A stretch of 64,000 nt of DNA from Exiguobacterium aurantiacum DSM 6208 (GCF_000702585.1 NZ_JNIQ01000001.1:1245001-1309000), one strand, 5' to 3'. Shown: positions 52,022 through 63,104, numbered from the stretch's first letter. Notes: a model not told the origin generated them from the sequence alone. Program-made: numbers and translations.

Positions 52022-52049
52022 CCGTGGTTTTTTTGTTGGATGAATTATA

Positions 52050-53083
52050 AAATTAAGTGCAACACCTGAACGTGAACGCAAAAAAGCCCATAGCGACGGC
52101 CTCGTGTAGAATGAAGTTACCACACAAACATTCAGACGGAGGAATCGCTATGAGCTACACCCATCTTACCACAGCCGAACGCGTGAAAATAGAGACCTAT
52201 CTGGGGCTCGGGATGTCCATCCGGTCCATCGCGAGACGGCTCGGGCGACAGCCCTCGACCGTCTCGCGGGAGATCAGACGGAACCCCGGCTATACGGCCG
52301 AACGCGCACAGGAGCGCTACGCCAAGGCGAAGGGAAACTGCGGCGCCAAGACGAAGCTCGACGACATGATGCGCCGGACGATCATCGAGAAGCTGCGGGC
52401 GACCTGGTCCCCGGAACAGATCGTGGGTCGGCTCTTCGACGGGGAGATCGCCTTCTCGACCATCTATCGCTGGATCTATTCGGGGCTGATCGACGTGCCG
52501 GTGACCGTGCTCCGCCAGAAGGGCAAGCGCCGGAAACCGGTGGAGACACGCGGGCGGTTCAACATCGGGCTGTCCATCTCGAAACGGCCTCCGGACGTCA
52601 GGGGGCGCCAGACGTTCGGGCATTGGGAGCTCGATACCGTCGTCTCCGGGCGTGGGAAGTCGAGGGCGTGCGTCGCGACGTTCATCGAGCGAAAGAGCCG
52701 GTTCTACCTCGCCCTGCCGATCGCGGACCGCAGCGCGGCCTCGATGGAGGAGGCGATCCACACGGTCCACGCCGCCTTCCCAGCGGGCACGTTCAAGACG
52801 GCGACGACGGACCGGGGCAAGGAGTTCAGCTGTCACGAGCGCGTCCGGGCGACACTCGGCGTGCCGATGTATTTCGCCGACCCGTACTCGTCGTGGCAGC
52901 GCGGCAGCAACGAGAACGCCAACGGCCTCCTGCGCGAGTTCTTCCCGAAAGGATCGGACTTCGCGACGGTCGGCCAAGGCGAGGTCGTGGACGCACTCGC
53001 CAAAATCAACGGGCGGCCACGCAAATGCCTGGGCTGGAAGACCGCACACGAGGCCTTCACGGATGAAGTGTTGCGCTTAATTT
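52050..53083 (+). mobile_element. IS30-family insertion sequence
   Basis: The terminal repeats are AAATTAAGTGCAACACCT at the left and the complement of AAATTAAGCGCAACACTT at the right; exact outer limits are uncertain by a few bases. No target duplication was seen. It lies 28 bases after the IS1182 duplication and about 70 bases before the BCCT gene start. Confidence 0.8.
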
Positions 53084-53085
53084 GA
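52150..53085 (+). CDS. IS30 family transposase
   Basis: A 311-residue transposase. The N-terminal HTH_38 is YTHLTTAERVKIETYLGLG, then SIRSIARRLGRQPSTVSREI. The DDE core has HWELDTVVSGRG, TTDRGKEF and a glutamate in SNENANGLLREFFPKG. It appears intact. The ATG at 52150 follows GGAGGAA; the open frame reaches 52057. The stop codon runs into the right inverted repeat. Confidence 0.93.
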   Translation: MSYTHLTTAERVKIETYLGLGMSIRSIARRLGRQPSTVSREIRRNPGYTAERAQERYAKAKGNCGAKTKLDDMMRRTIIEKLRATWSPEQIVGRLFDGEIAFSTIYRWIYSGLIDVPVTVLRQKGKRRKPVETRGRFNIGLSISKRPPDVRGRQTFGHWELDTVVSGRGKSRACVATFIERKSRFYLALPIADRSAASMEEAIHTVHAAFPAGTFKTATTDRGKEFSCHERVRATLGVPMYFADPYSSWQRGSNENANGLLREFFPKGSDFATVGQGEVVDALAKINGRPRKCLGWKTAHEAFTDEVLRLI

Positions 53086-53153
53086 CAAACCGTCGTTTCA
53101 AATTCCTAATATGTTGGTAAAAAAACAACAACAACTTCAGAACGGAGAGGGTC

Positions 53154-54764
53154 ATGGTGAAAACGAAACTGATCGATTGGCCGACGTTTGTCGGTGCATT
53201 TTGCTTACTCATTGCGGTGACGCTGCCGCTCGTCTTGTTCCCGGAGGCAGGGAAGGCGTGGGTCGGCGCCGCCAACACGTTCATGACCCAAAACTTTGGC
53301 ATGCTGTACTTGGCGATGGGACTCGGCGCGTTCGGGTTCTTGATTTTTGTCGCCTTCAGCCAGAACGGACACGTCAAACTCGGGCGTGAGGACGAGGAAC
53401 CCGAGTTCAGCACGTTCTCGTGGGCGGCGATGTTGTTCGCGGCCGGCATCGGCTCGAGCATCTTGTATTGGTCGGTCATCGAATGGGTGTATTACTACCA
53501 AGGGCCGCCGTTCGGGGTCACGCCGGAGTCGACCGAGGCGATCCAATGGGCGACGGCGTACGGCATCTTCCACTGGGGCCCGATCGCCTGGGCGATCTAC
53601 ACGCTGCCGGCGCTGCCGATCGCTTACTTCTTTTATGTGCGGCGCAAGTCGGTGCTCAAAGTGAGCGAGGCCGTCCGGCCGGTCATCGGCAAATGGGCGG
53701 ACGGGCCGGTCGGGAAGTTGATCGACATCTTGTTCATCTTCGGGCTCCTCGGCGGGGCCGGGACGACGCTCGCGCTCGGTACCCCGATGATCGCCGAAGG
53801 GGTGAACGAGATCACCGGCATCCCGGTCACGCTCGGTATGCAGGCCGTCATCATGCTCATCTGTACGGCGATCTTCGCCGTCAGCTCGTATGTCGGGCTC
53901 AAGCGCGGCATCAAAGTGCTCAGTGACTTGAACATCTGGCTGTCGCTATCGATTCTCGCGTTCGTGTTCATCTTCGGGCCGACGCGGTTCATCATGGAGA
54001 CGACGTTCAACTCGGTCGGCATCCTGCTCGACAACTTCTTCCTCATGGCGACGTGGATGGAGCCGTTCGGAAATCTCGGCGGCTTCAACGAGACAGGGTT
54101 CCCCGAGGCGTGGACGGTGTTCTACTGGGCGTGGTGGCTCGTCTATGCGCCGTTCGTCGGCCTGTTCGTCGCCCGGATCTCCCGGGGACGGACGATTCGC
54201 GGCATGATCATCGGGACGATGGTGTACGGGACGTTCGGCTGCATCCTGTTCTTCGGCATCCTCGGCAACTTCGGACTGTACATGCACTTGACCGGGGCGT
54301 TCGACGTCATCGGCTACATGGAAACGTACGGGCCGCCGGCGACGATCATCGCCATCATCGGGCTGCTCCCGTTCGGCAAGGTCGTCGTCGCCGTGTTCAC
54401 GCTCCTCGCCATCATCTTTCTCGCGACGACGTTCGACTCGTCGTCGTACATCTTGGCGTCGGTCACCCAAAAACATGTCGAGGACGAGCCGCTCGTCTGG
54501 AACCGGCTGTTCTGGGCGTTCGCGCTTTGCATCATGCCGCTGACGCTCATGTTCCTCGGCGGACTCGACACGCTCCAGACGGCGAGCATCGTCGGCGGGT
54601 TCCCGCTCATCTTTATCATGATCCTCCTCGCCTGGTCGTTCATGCGCGTCTCGGGCAAGGATATCCGGGCATCGGAAGAGTATGAGTCGCCGACGATCCA
54701 CATCAAGTACCGGAAGAAAAAACGGTCGCCGTTCGATGCGTTGAAAGAAAAACCACCTGAATAA
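53154..54764 (+). CDS. BCCT family betaine/carnitine/choline transporter
   Basis: A 536-residue membrane protein with 12 helices. The BCCT signature WAWWLVYAPFVGLFVARISR is present, as are WSVIEWVYYY (aromatic box helix) and GIFHWGPIAWAIYTLPALP. It imports a trimethylammonium compound, either sodium-coupled for osmoprotection (OpuD type) or as an exchanger (CaiT type); which one cannot be told by eye. The C-terminal tail is basic (KYRKKKRS). The ribosome site is GGAGAGGG. IS30 separates it from any older upstream promoter. Confidence 0.9.
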   Translation: MVKTKLIDWPTFVGAFCLLIAVTLPLVLFPEAGKAWVGAANTFMTQNFGMLYLAMGLGAFGFLIFVAFSQNGHVKLGREDEEPEFSTFSWAAMLFAAGIGSSILYWSVIEWVYYYQGPPFGVTPESTEAIQWATAYGIFHWGPIAWAIYTLPALPIAYFFYVRRKSVLKVSEAVRPVIGKWADGPVGKLIDILFIFGLLGGAGTTLALGTPMIAEGVNEITGIPVTLGMQAVIMLICTAIFAVSSYVGLKRGIKVLSDLNIWLSLSILAFVFIFGPTRFIMETTFNSVGILLDNFFLMATWMEPFGNLGGFNETGFPEAWTVFYWAWWLVYAPFVGLFVARISRGRTIRGMIIGTMVYGTFGCILFFGILGNFGLYMHLTGAFDVIGYMETYGPPATIIAIIGLLPFGKVVVAVFTLLAIIFLATTFDSSSYILASVTQKHVEDEPLVWNRLFWAFALCIMPLTLMFLGGLDTLQTASIVGGFPLIFIMILLAWSFMRVSGKDIRASEEYESPTIHIKYRKKKRSPFDALKEKPPE

Positions 54765-54770
54765 ATGAGG

Positions 54771-54796
54771 GGCGTCCATCTCGATGGGCGCCTTTT
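54771..54796 (+). terminator. Terminator after the BCCT gene
   Basis: GGCGTCCATC / GATGGGCGCC with a TC loop and four Ts. Confidence 0.82.
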
Positions 54797-54983
54797 GAAT
54801 ATTTCTTTCATATAATATGGCGAATCGGTGAAGTGGACGTTCGGCGCGACAATTTCCCACCGAACTCAACGGAACTGAAACACTCCTGTAATGGTGTTTT
54901 AAAAGTCGGGTTGTTATAATTATAGGCGCTTGTACTACCGCCTTGGATCATATGGATTCCGGGTGCAGCGTGAAAAGCGTGCC

Positions 54984-55012
54984 TTGACAGCGCGCCGCGT
55001 TTCCTGTAGAAC
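54984..55012 (+). promoter_or_regulatory. Promoter of ftsEX
   Basis: TTGACA (54984-54989), 17 bases, TAGAAC (55007-55012), about 90 bases before ftsE. The rest of 54797-55100 shows no convincing small ORF; an extra TATAAT-like stretch occurs near 54916. Confidence 0.6.
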
Positions 55013-55100
55013 ATAGGCTAGACGAAATATACAGTTACTAAAACAATGGACATTCGTCATAGATGCATGAAAAATATACAAAAAGGGTAGGGAATACGTT

Positions 55101-55787
55101 ATGATTTCGATGCAAAAAGTCAGCAAAGTGTATCCGAACGGCGTCGTCGCCGTCGATGACCTCGACATAGAGATCCAAGACGGCGAATTTCTATACGTCG
55201 TCGGACCTTCCGGCGCCGGGAAATCGACGTTTATGAAGATGATTTATCGGGAGGAGAAGCCATCGAGCGGTCAACTGTTGATCGACGGCATCAACGTCGG
55301 CAAGTTGAAGAACCGCCACGTGCCGAAACTCCGTCGCCAACTCGGCGTCATCTTCCAAGACTATAAATTATTGCCGTCGCTCACCGTGTACGAGAACGTC
55401 GCCTTCGCCCTAGAAGTCGTCCAAGCCGACGCGAGCACGATCCGCAAACAAGTGATGGACGTGTTGAACCTCGTCGGATTGAAGAGCAAGGCGCGCAACT
55501 ATCCGGATGAACTGTCGGGTGGGGAGCAACAGCGCGTCTCGATCGCCCGTGCCATCGTCAACAAGCCGAAGCTCATCATCGCCGACGAGCCGACCGGTAA
55601 CTTAGACCCGGACACGGCGTGGGGCATCATGGAAGTGTTCGAAGAGATCCACCGCCGTGGGGCGACGATCGTCATGGCGACACATAACCGTGACATCGTC
55701 GACAAGATTCGTCATCGCGTCATCGCGATCGAGAACGGAAAAGTCGTCCGTGACGAAGAGAAAGGAGCATACGGCTATGATATTTAA
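55101..55787 (+). CDS. ftsE: Cell-division ABC ATPase FtsE
   Basis: A 228-residue ABC ATPase: Walker A GPSGAGKST (near residue 36), signature LSGGEQQR and Walker B LIIADEPT. With FtsX it powers mechanical activation of an extracellular peptidoglycan hydrolase. It ends inside the ftsX start (11-base overlap), so the two are coupled. The ribosome site AAGGGTAGGG is moderate. Confidence 0.95.
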   Translation: MISMQKVSKVYPNGVVAVDDLDIEIQDGEFLYVVGPSGAGKSTFMKMIYREEKPSSGQLLIDGINVGKLKNRHVPKLRRQLGVIFQDYKLLPSLTVYENVAFALEVVQADASTIRKQVMDVLNLVGLKSKARNYPDELSGGEQQRVSIARAIVNKPKLIIADEPTGNLDPDTAWGIMEVFEEIHRRGATIVMATHNRDIVDKIRHRVIAIENGKVVRDEEKGAYGYDI

Positions 55788-56679
55788 AAGTGGACTCCGT
55801 CACTTACGGGAAGGGTTCAAAGGAACACTTCGCAACGGGTGGATGTCGTTTGCGGCCATCAGTGCCGTCACGATCACATTGTTACTCGTCGGGGTATTCG
55901 CCCTCGTCATGTTCAACGTCAATGAGATCTCACAAAACGTCGAGAACGACGTCGAGATCCAAGTGTTCGTCACCCGTACCGCCGAAGAGGCGAACGTCGA
56001 ACAGCTCGGGCAAAACATCGAACAGATCCCCGGCGTCGAGTCGGTAGTGTTCAGCTCGAAAGATGATGAGCTCGAAAACTTCCGCAACCAGCTAGGGGAA
56101 GACGCGAACGCGTACGGCGCGGTCGAGAAAGACAACCCGCTCCACGACCGCTACATCGTCAAGGCGTCAGACCCGCTCGAGACCGAGACGGTCGCCGATG
56201 CGGTCCAGTCGCTTGAGAACGTCGATAGAGTCACGTATGGACAGGACTATATCGACAAGATGTTCGCCTTCTTCAACGGGATCCGCATCGGCGGACTCGT
56301 GTTGATCGTTGGGCTCACGCTCATGGCAATGTTCCTCATCTCGAACACGATCAAGATGACGATCTTCTCACGTCGCCGTGAGATCGAGATCATGCGTCTC
56401 GTCGGGGCGAAAAACGGCTTCATCCGTTGGCCGTTCTTCATCGAAGGACTCCTCCTCGGTGTTCTCGGTGCGCTCATCCCGATCGCCGTCGTCTATTTCG
56501 GTTACGACGTCGCATATAGTGCTTTACAACCATCGCTAGATCAATTGAATAGTGATATATTTAAGTTGATTGATCCATCGACGCTCACGACGCAAGTGTC
56601 GCTCGTCTTGCTTGCGCTCGGCGCGTTCATCGGGATCTGGGGATCGACGACATCGCTCGGTCGATTCTTAAAAGTCTAA
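55777..56679 (+). CDS. ftsX: Cell-division membrane protein FtsX
   Basis: A 300-residue protein with four membrane helices (about residues 25-45, 175-195, 225-245 and 275-295) and a large extracellular loop (about 48-165) that contacts the hydrolase. The sequence LRHLREGFKGTLRNGWMSFA at the N-terminus is characteristic. The open frame reaches back to 55657 inside ftsE, but the overlap start at 55777 is standard. Confidence 0.95.
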   Translation: MIFKSGLRHLREGFKGTLRNGWMSFAAISAVTITLLLVGVFALVMFNVNEISQNVENDVEIQVFVTRTAEEANVEQLGQNIEQIPGVESVVFSSKDDELENFRNQLGEDANAYGAVEKDNPLHDRYIVKASDPLETETVADAVQSLENVDRVTYGQDYIDKMFAFFNGIRIGGLVLIVGLTLMAMFLISNTIKMTIFSRRREIEIMRLVGAKNGFIRWPFFIEGLLLGVLGALIPIAVVYFGYDVAYSALQPSLDQLNSDIFKLIDPSTLTTQVSLVLLALGAFIGIWGSTTSLGRFLKV

Positions 56680-56705
56680 CTTAAATGATGAGGGGGAGTT
56701 GGCGG

Positions 56706-58070
56706 ATGAAACGTTCGCTTGCGCTTGGATTATGTATGACGTTACTTGCCGCGCCGGTCATGGCGACGGAGAAAGAGACGTTACGGGAACGACAAGATCG
56801 TCTATCCAAACAGCTAGAAGCATCGAAAAAAGCGCAAGCGGAGACGGACGTCGAACTCGAGTTGACCGAAGCCGAGCGTGACGCGGTGTCGACCGAGGTC
56901 CGCGCCGTCAACGAACGGCTCGATAGCCTCAGCGAACAGATCGCCGTCCAGCAGTCAGAGGCGGACGAGGCTCGTGCCGAGCTCGAGGTGACCCGCCGCC
57001 AACTCGCTGCCCAAGAGCAGTATCTCGAAGACCAGAAGGCGCTCCTTAGTGAGCGTCTTCGTGTGCTTCAAATTCATGAGGACCGGTCCTATCTCCAAGT
57101 CATTTTCGAGTCCCGTTCATTCGGTGACTTCGTGGCGCGCCTAGTGACGGCGCAATCGATCGCGGAACAGGACCGGGACCTCATACATACGTTCATGACC
57201 GAAGTCGACCGGCTCGAATCGCTCGAGACGGCGCAACGGACGCAACTGTCGTTCGTCAAACAAAAAGAGCGTGAGCTCGTCATCACGAAACAAGCGCTCG
57301 ACCGTGCCGCTGAAGAGAAGCGGGCGTTGCTGTCGGAGCTAAACGATCAAGTCGAGCTACTCGAACTCGAACAGATGACGCGCGAGGAAGAACAAGCGCT
57401 CATGGATGAACAGCGCCGCATCATCGCCGGTCAGCTCGAGGCGATCGCCGTCGCCGAACGCGAGGCGGCCGAAGCGGAAGCGAGAAGACAAGCGGAAGCG
57501 AAGGCGGCCGCTGAGGCACAGGCGAAAGCAGAGGTAGAGGCACGAGCACGTCAAGAGGCCGAGGCCAAAGCCGCGGCGGACGCGAAGTCGAACACGACTC
57601 CTGCCGCGCCACCCGTCCCACCTGTTGAAGTGACCGAGAACGTGACGGCGCCTGTGTCGACGTTCGTCCGTCCCGTCTCCGGGTACGTCTCGAGCCGCTT
57701 CGGCCCGCGGGCGAACCCGCTCACCGGCGCCCCGGAGTCGCATCGCGGCATCGACATCGTCAACGCGACCGGCACCCCGGTCGTTTCGGCGGCACCAGGC
57801 ATCGTCATCAAGGCGGCGCCGGCGACCGGTTACGGCAACGTCGTCTTCGTCTCCCACGTGATCCAAGGTCAAGTGTGGACGACGGTGTACGGCCATCTTG
57901 ATTCGATCACGGTCGCGCCAGGACAGACACTGAGCGCCGGTCAGACGGTCGGTACGCTCGGCAACACCGGCTGGTCGACCGGACCGCATCTTCATTTCGA
58001 GCTTCACCGAGGTGAATGGGCACCAGGGCAACCGAACGCGGTCGACCCGGGTCCATATATCGGCTACTAA
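56706..58070 (+). CDS. EnvC-like murein hydrolase with M23 domain
   Basis: A 454-residue secreted protein. Signal peptide to about residue 20 (cleavage after VMA), a long coiled coil (about 22-250), an Ala/Glu-rich linker and a C-terminal M23/LytM domain. The zinc ligands look complete: HRGID, YGHLDS and GPHLHFE, so unlike E. coli EnvC it may itself be an endopeptidase. Following ftsX by 26 bases, it is the likely FtsEX target, a part played by CwlO (NlpC/P60) in B. subtilis. Confidence 0.9.
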   Translation: MKRSLALGLCMTLLAAPVMATEKETLRERQDRLSKQLEASKKAQAETDVELELTEAERDAVSTEVRAVNERLDSLSEQIAVQQSEADEARAELEVTRRQLAAQEQYLEDQKALLSERLRVLQIHEDRSYLQVIFESRSFGDFVARLVTAQSIAEQDRDLIHTFMTEVDRLESLETAQRTQLSFVKQKERELVITKQALDRAAEEKRALLSELNDQVELLELEQMTREEEQALMDEQRRIIAGQLEAIAVAEREAAEAEARRQAEAKAAAEAQAKAEVEARARQEAEAKAAADAKSNTTPAAPPVPPVEVTENVTAPVSTFVRPVSGYVSSRFGPRANPLTGAPESHRGIDIVNATGTPVVSAAPGIVIKAAPATGYGNVVFVSHVIQGQVWTTVYGHLDSITVAPGQTLSAGQTVGTLGNTGWSTGPHLHFELHRGEWAPGQPNAVDPGPYIGY

Positions 58071-58076
58071 CTGACG

Positions 58077-58109
58077 GACGCGTCCCCAAATGTGTGGAAC
58101 GCGTCTTTT
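58077..58109 (+). terminator. Terminator after the M23 gene
   Basis: GACGCGTCC / GGAACGCGTC (one bulge) with a 10-base loop and four Ts. Confidence 0.7.
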
Positions 58110-58125
58110 CTTCTAAACTTTTTGC

Positions 58126-58131
58126 TATACT
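58126..58131 (+). promoter_or_regulatory. Extended -10 of the ctpB promoter
   Basis: TGC followed by TATACT; no good -35. About 38 bases before the GTG start. Confidence 0.45.
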
Positions 58132-58168
58132 GAATGAAAGACTGACAAAGAGAAATGAGGGACTACCC

Positions 58169-59581
58169 GTGAAAAATTCAACCGCTGGACTACTCGCCGG
58201 CGCCACATTCGTCGCCGGTGCCGGTGCAGGCCTCGCGACGATGGCGTTTACCGATACGGCCGCTTTACCGACCGCGATCCAACCTCGCAGTGAGGGTTGG
58301 GACAAAGTCGAACAAGTGCGCAAACTCATCGAGGCACACTCGCTAAAAGATATATCAGACGAAGCGTTGCTCATCGGGGCGCTCGACGGCATGACCGCAG
58401 CACTCGATGACCCGTACTCTGACTTCCTCGACGCGGAAGAGACGTCCCAATTCACCGACTCGATCGAGTCGAGTTTTGAAGGAATCGGCGCGACTTTGGA
58501 GAAGAAAGGAGAAGACATCTTAATCGTCGCTCCAATCAAAGGGGCGCCTGCCGAAGCGGCCGGGCTCCGTCCAGGAGATGTCATCACGGCCGTCGACGGC
58601 GAGTCGATCGAAGGGATGGCCGTCGAAGAGGCGGTCCGCCTCATCCGCGGGGAGAAAGGGACGGTCGTGACGCTCACGATTCGCCGAGGCGGCCAAGAGG
58701 CCGACTACGAGATCACGCGTGACACGATCCCGATTGAGACGGTGACGTCGGAAGTGAAAGAAGAGGGCGGTAAAAAGATCGGGTACTTGCAAGTGACGCA
58801 GTTCTCGGAACCGACCGATGAGGAGTTTTTAGTGCAACTCGAAGAGCTCGAGAGCCAAGACATCGATAGTCTCATCATTGACGTGCGCGGCAACCCGGGC
58901 GGTCTCTTGCCGTCGGTCATCACGATGGTCGAAGGGTTCGTCCTGACGGACAAGCCGGTCGTCCAAATCGAGAACGCCAAAGGGGAGCGCGAATCGCAGA
59001 GCGGCCGCGCCCGTGAGGCGAAACCGTACGGACTGTTCGTCTTGACGGACGAAGGCTCGGCCTCCGCGTCCGAGATTCTCGCCGGTGCGCTCAAAGAAGG
59101 CGCCGATGCGACTGTGATCGGCAACAAGACGTTCGGCAAAGGTGTCGTCCAGACGGCGTTCGACTTAGAGGACGGCAGCAACTTGAAGCTGACGACGAGC
59201 AAATGGCTCACACCGGACGGCAATTGGATCAACGAGAAAGGCATCGAGCCGGACATCGAGATCAACCAACCGGATTATTTCAGCGTCAACCGGATCTTAG
59301 CCGAGACGGACACGCTCGAGGTCGGCGATTACGGCGATTCGGTCTCGAACCTGCATACCGTCTTAGAGGGCCTTGGCTACGAGCCGGGCGGTCAGCCGGG
59401 CTATTACGGTGACACGATGGCCCGCGCCGTCTCCGCTTTCCAAGAAGACAACAACTTGACGGCGAACGGGGTCGTCGATGAGGACACGGCGTCGGCGCTC
59501 GAATCGCGTCTACTTGAAGTCATCCAAGACGAGGCGAACGACGCCCAGTTGAACCGCGCGCTCGAAGAAGCTGCAAAATAA
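58169..59581 (+). CDS. ctpB: S41 C-terminal processing peptidase (CtpB-like)
   Basis: A 470-residue serine protease. An N-terminal signal anchor (LLAGATFVAGAGAGLATMAF), a PDZ domain (about 95-180; APAEAAGLRPGDVITAVDGE) and the S41 catalytic domain with the nucleophile in GSASASEILAG and the lysine in TFGKGVVQ. A C-terminal peptidoglycan-binding domain (about 385-450) follows, as in B. subtilis CtpB. The GTG at 58169 has GAGGG upstream; the open frame starts earlier inside the M23 gene. Confidence 0.92.
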   Translation: MKNSTAGLLAGATFVAGAGAGLATMAFTDTAALPTAIQPRSEGWDKVEQVRKLIEAHSLKDISDEALLIGALDGMTAALDDPYSDFLDAEETSQFTDSIESSFEGIGATLEKKGEDILIVAPIKGAPAEAAGLRPGDVITAVDGESIEGMAVEEAVRLIRGEKGTVVTLTIRRGGQEADYEITRDTIPIETVTSEVKEEGGKKIGYLQVTQFSEPTDEEFLVQLEELESQDIDSLIIDVRGNPGGLLPSVITMVEGFVLTDKPVVQIENAKGERESQSGRAREAKPYGLFVLTDEGSASASEILAGALKEGADATVIGNKTFGKGVVQTAFDLEDGSNLKLTTSKWLTPDGNWINEKGIEPDIEINQPDYFSVNRILAETDTLEVGDYGDSVSNLHTVLEGLGYEPGGQPGYYGDTMARAVSAFQEDNNLTANGVVDEDTASALESRLLEVIQDEANDAQLNRALEEAAK

Positions 59582-59606
59582 GGATTAGGGAAAGGATTGG
59601 ACACGT

Positions 59607-60758
59607 GTGGACGTTCTACGAATGAGTGTATCTGTATTGTTGACTTTGATCGGTAGTCCGCTGCTCTGGGTGACGCTCGTCGCCCTCGCTTACATATCCA
59701 TGACACGCATCAAACGAGAGCGGGCGATGTTTCGGTCGCGCCGGCGCTCGCCGAAGTCGGACTGGCGCCACTTCATTTGGCCGAGTCTGCTCCTCGCCGT
59801 GCTCGGCTCGGTCGCGACGATCTTGCTCGAGACGACCGTCAACGTCGAATGGCTCATCACGTTCACCGTCCTGTACGCCCTCGTCGTATTGACGATGCAT
59901 CCGCGCTTTGGCAGTCCGGCGTTCCCGTTCTTGGTTATGCTCGGTGCGGTCGCGCTTCGAGACGTCGTCTCGTACGGACCGCTCGACCGTGTCGTCGAAC
60001 GGGTCGCCGAAGTCGACTGGCCGGTGTACGCGCTCGTCTTCGGGATCGTCACGCTCGCCGAGGCGATTCTCTTGCGCTGGAACGGGAACGTCGAGACGTC
60101 GCCGACGCTCATCTTGTCCAAACGTGGACAGTTCATCGGCGGCCACGTCGTCAAGCGGCTTTGGTTTTTCCCGCTCGTCGTGTTCCTTCCGCCATCGTTC
60201 GGATTCGACGGGCCGGTCCCGGTCATCTTGCCGATTCCGATCGGGGTGAGCCTGTTGTCGACGGGCGCGCTCCCACGGACGTTGCTCGGTCGGTTGAGCC
60301 TGTATCGGGGCGTCCTCGCCATCGTCGCGCTCGGCTTGTACGGGGTATCGTACGTGTCTGACGTGCCGTATGCCGGTTACGTCCTGATTGCCCTCTACGT
60401 GCTTTATGAGCTCGCCTTGCAGCTCATCAAACGCGAGAACCGCGCGACGACGCCGGTGTTCATCAACGGCAATCGCGGGGCGGTCATCGTCGACACGCTC
60501 CCCGGCTCACCGGGCGAGACGATGCAGCTCATCCCGGGCGAGTCGATCTATAAAGTGAACGGTACGGTCATCACAGGCGGGAGCAGCTTCTATGAGGCGC
60601 TCCAAATCCATAAACCGTACATCAAGCTCGAAGTGCTCAACTTGAACGGGGACATCCGGTTCGTGCAACGGGCGATGTACGAGACCGACCCGCATGAGCT
60701 CGGCATCTTGTTCGTTGGAGAGCCGATGAGCCCACGGCTTCGGTTACGCAAACTATAA
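59607..60758 (+). CDS. minJ: MinJ-like membrane PDZ protein
   Basis: A 383-residue protein with about seven membrane helices (residues 5-265) and a cytosolic PDZ domain at the end (about 275-375; GAVIVDTLPGSPGETMQLIP, GESIYKVNGT). In B. subtilis MinJ links DivIVA to MinD and keeps division away from the poles; the gene follows ctpB there too. The start is a GTG at 59607 with AAAGGA ten bases before it. Confidence 0.85.
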   Translation: MDVLRMSVSVLLTLIGSPLLWVTLVALAYISMTRIKRERAMFRSRRRSPKSDWRHFIWPSLLLAVLGSVATILLETTVNVEWLITFTVLYALVVLTMHPRFGSPAFPFLVMLGAVALRDVVSYGPLDRVVERVAEVDWPVYALVFGIVTLAEAILLRWNGNVETSPTLILSKRGQFIGGHVVKRLWFFPLVVFLPPSFGFDGPVPVILPIPIGVSLLSTGALPRTLLGRLSLYRGVLAIVALGLYGVSYVSDVPYAGYVLIALYVLYELALQLIKRENRATTPVFINGNRGAVIVDTLPGSPGETMQLIPGESIYKVNGTVITGGSSFYEALQIHKPYIKLEVLNLNGDIRFVQRAMYETDPHELGILFVGEPMSPRLRLRKL

Positions 60759-60770
60759 ATGGTCCATGAA

Positions 60771-60798
60771 AAAGGGAGCCTCCGCGGAGGCTCCCTTT
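60771..60798 (+). terminator. Bidirectional terminator minJ/glpK
   Basis: A perfect palindrome with 14-base arms (AAAGGGAGCCTCCG / CGGAGGCTCCCTTT) between convergent genes. Confidence 0.85.
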
Positions 60799-60805
60799 CG
60801 TGTGC

Positions 60806-62344
<1,539 letters not shown>

Positions 62345-62353
62345 TTAGAAAGA

Positions 62354-63061
62354 TTATGGGACAAGAATGCCGTAAACCAATGCGGCGATGACCGCCCCGA
62401 TGATTGGTCCGACGACCGGAATCCATGAATAGCCCCAGTCCGACGTCCCTTTGCCTTTGATTGGAAGAATCGCATGCGCAATCCGCGGCCCGAGGTCACG
62501 TGCCGGGTTGATGGCATATCCCGTTGTACCACCAAGTGAGAGACCGATCGAGACAACGAGGAAACCGACGATGAGCGGATTCAAGCCGTCCGTGAACGTG
62601 TTGGCCCCGAATGACAAAATTCCGAAGACGAGAACGAACGTACCAATGATTTCCCCGATCAAGTTGAACGGCGTGCTACGAATCCCTGGTGCGGTCGAGA
62701 AGGTGGCCAGTTTGGCACCCGGATCGTCGGTCACATCATAGTGCGGTTTGTAGTGCACGAACACGAGGACGGCCCCGATGAACGCCCCGATAAACTGTGC
62801 CAAGATGTAGGCTGGCACATCAGCCCAAGGGAATGAGCCTGCTGTCGCGAGCCCGACCGTGACGGCAGGGTTCAAGTGCGCCCCTCCGTAGATTCCGGCT
62901 GCGTATACCCCGATCATAACGGCGAAGCCCCAACCGAACGTGATGACGACCCAACCTGCGTTCTCCGCTTTCGAATGACGGAGGACGACGCCGGCGACGA
63001 CACCGTTACCGAGCAAGATGAGTAGCATTGTACCAATAATTTCGCTGACGAATGCTGACAT
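62354..63061 (-). CDS. glpF: Glycerol uptake facilitator (aquaglyceroporin)
   Basis: A 235-residue MIP channel with six helices and both NPA motifs (GAHLNPAVT and [13 protein letters not shown]); the aspartate after the second NPAR is the mark of glycerol facilitators over water channels. First gene of glpF-glpK. The ATG at 63061 follows GGAAGGGAG; the open frame reaches 63082. Confidence 0.94.
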   Translation of the reverse strand: MSAFVSEIIGTMLLILLGNGVVAGVVLRHSKAENAGWVVITFGWGFAVMIGVYAAGIYGGAHLNPAVTVGLATAGSFPWADVPAYILAQFIGAFIGAVLVFVHYKPHYDVTDDPGAKLATFSTAPGIRSTPFNLIGEIIGTFVLVFGILSFGANTFTDGLNPLIVGFLVVSIGLSLGGTTGYAINPARDLGPRIAHAILPIKGKGTSDWGYSWIPVVGPIIGAVIAALVYGILVP

Positions 63062-63104
63062 GTGATACTCCCTTCCTTCCATATTAAATTTGGCTTACCA
63101 CTTC

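Noticed and set aside
52013-53100. Target-site duplication for the IS30 element
   Set aside because: Comparing the flanks of the inverted repeats gave no convincing 2-4 bp repeat; element limits are uncertain by a few bases.
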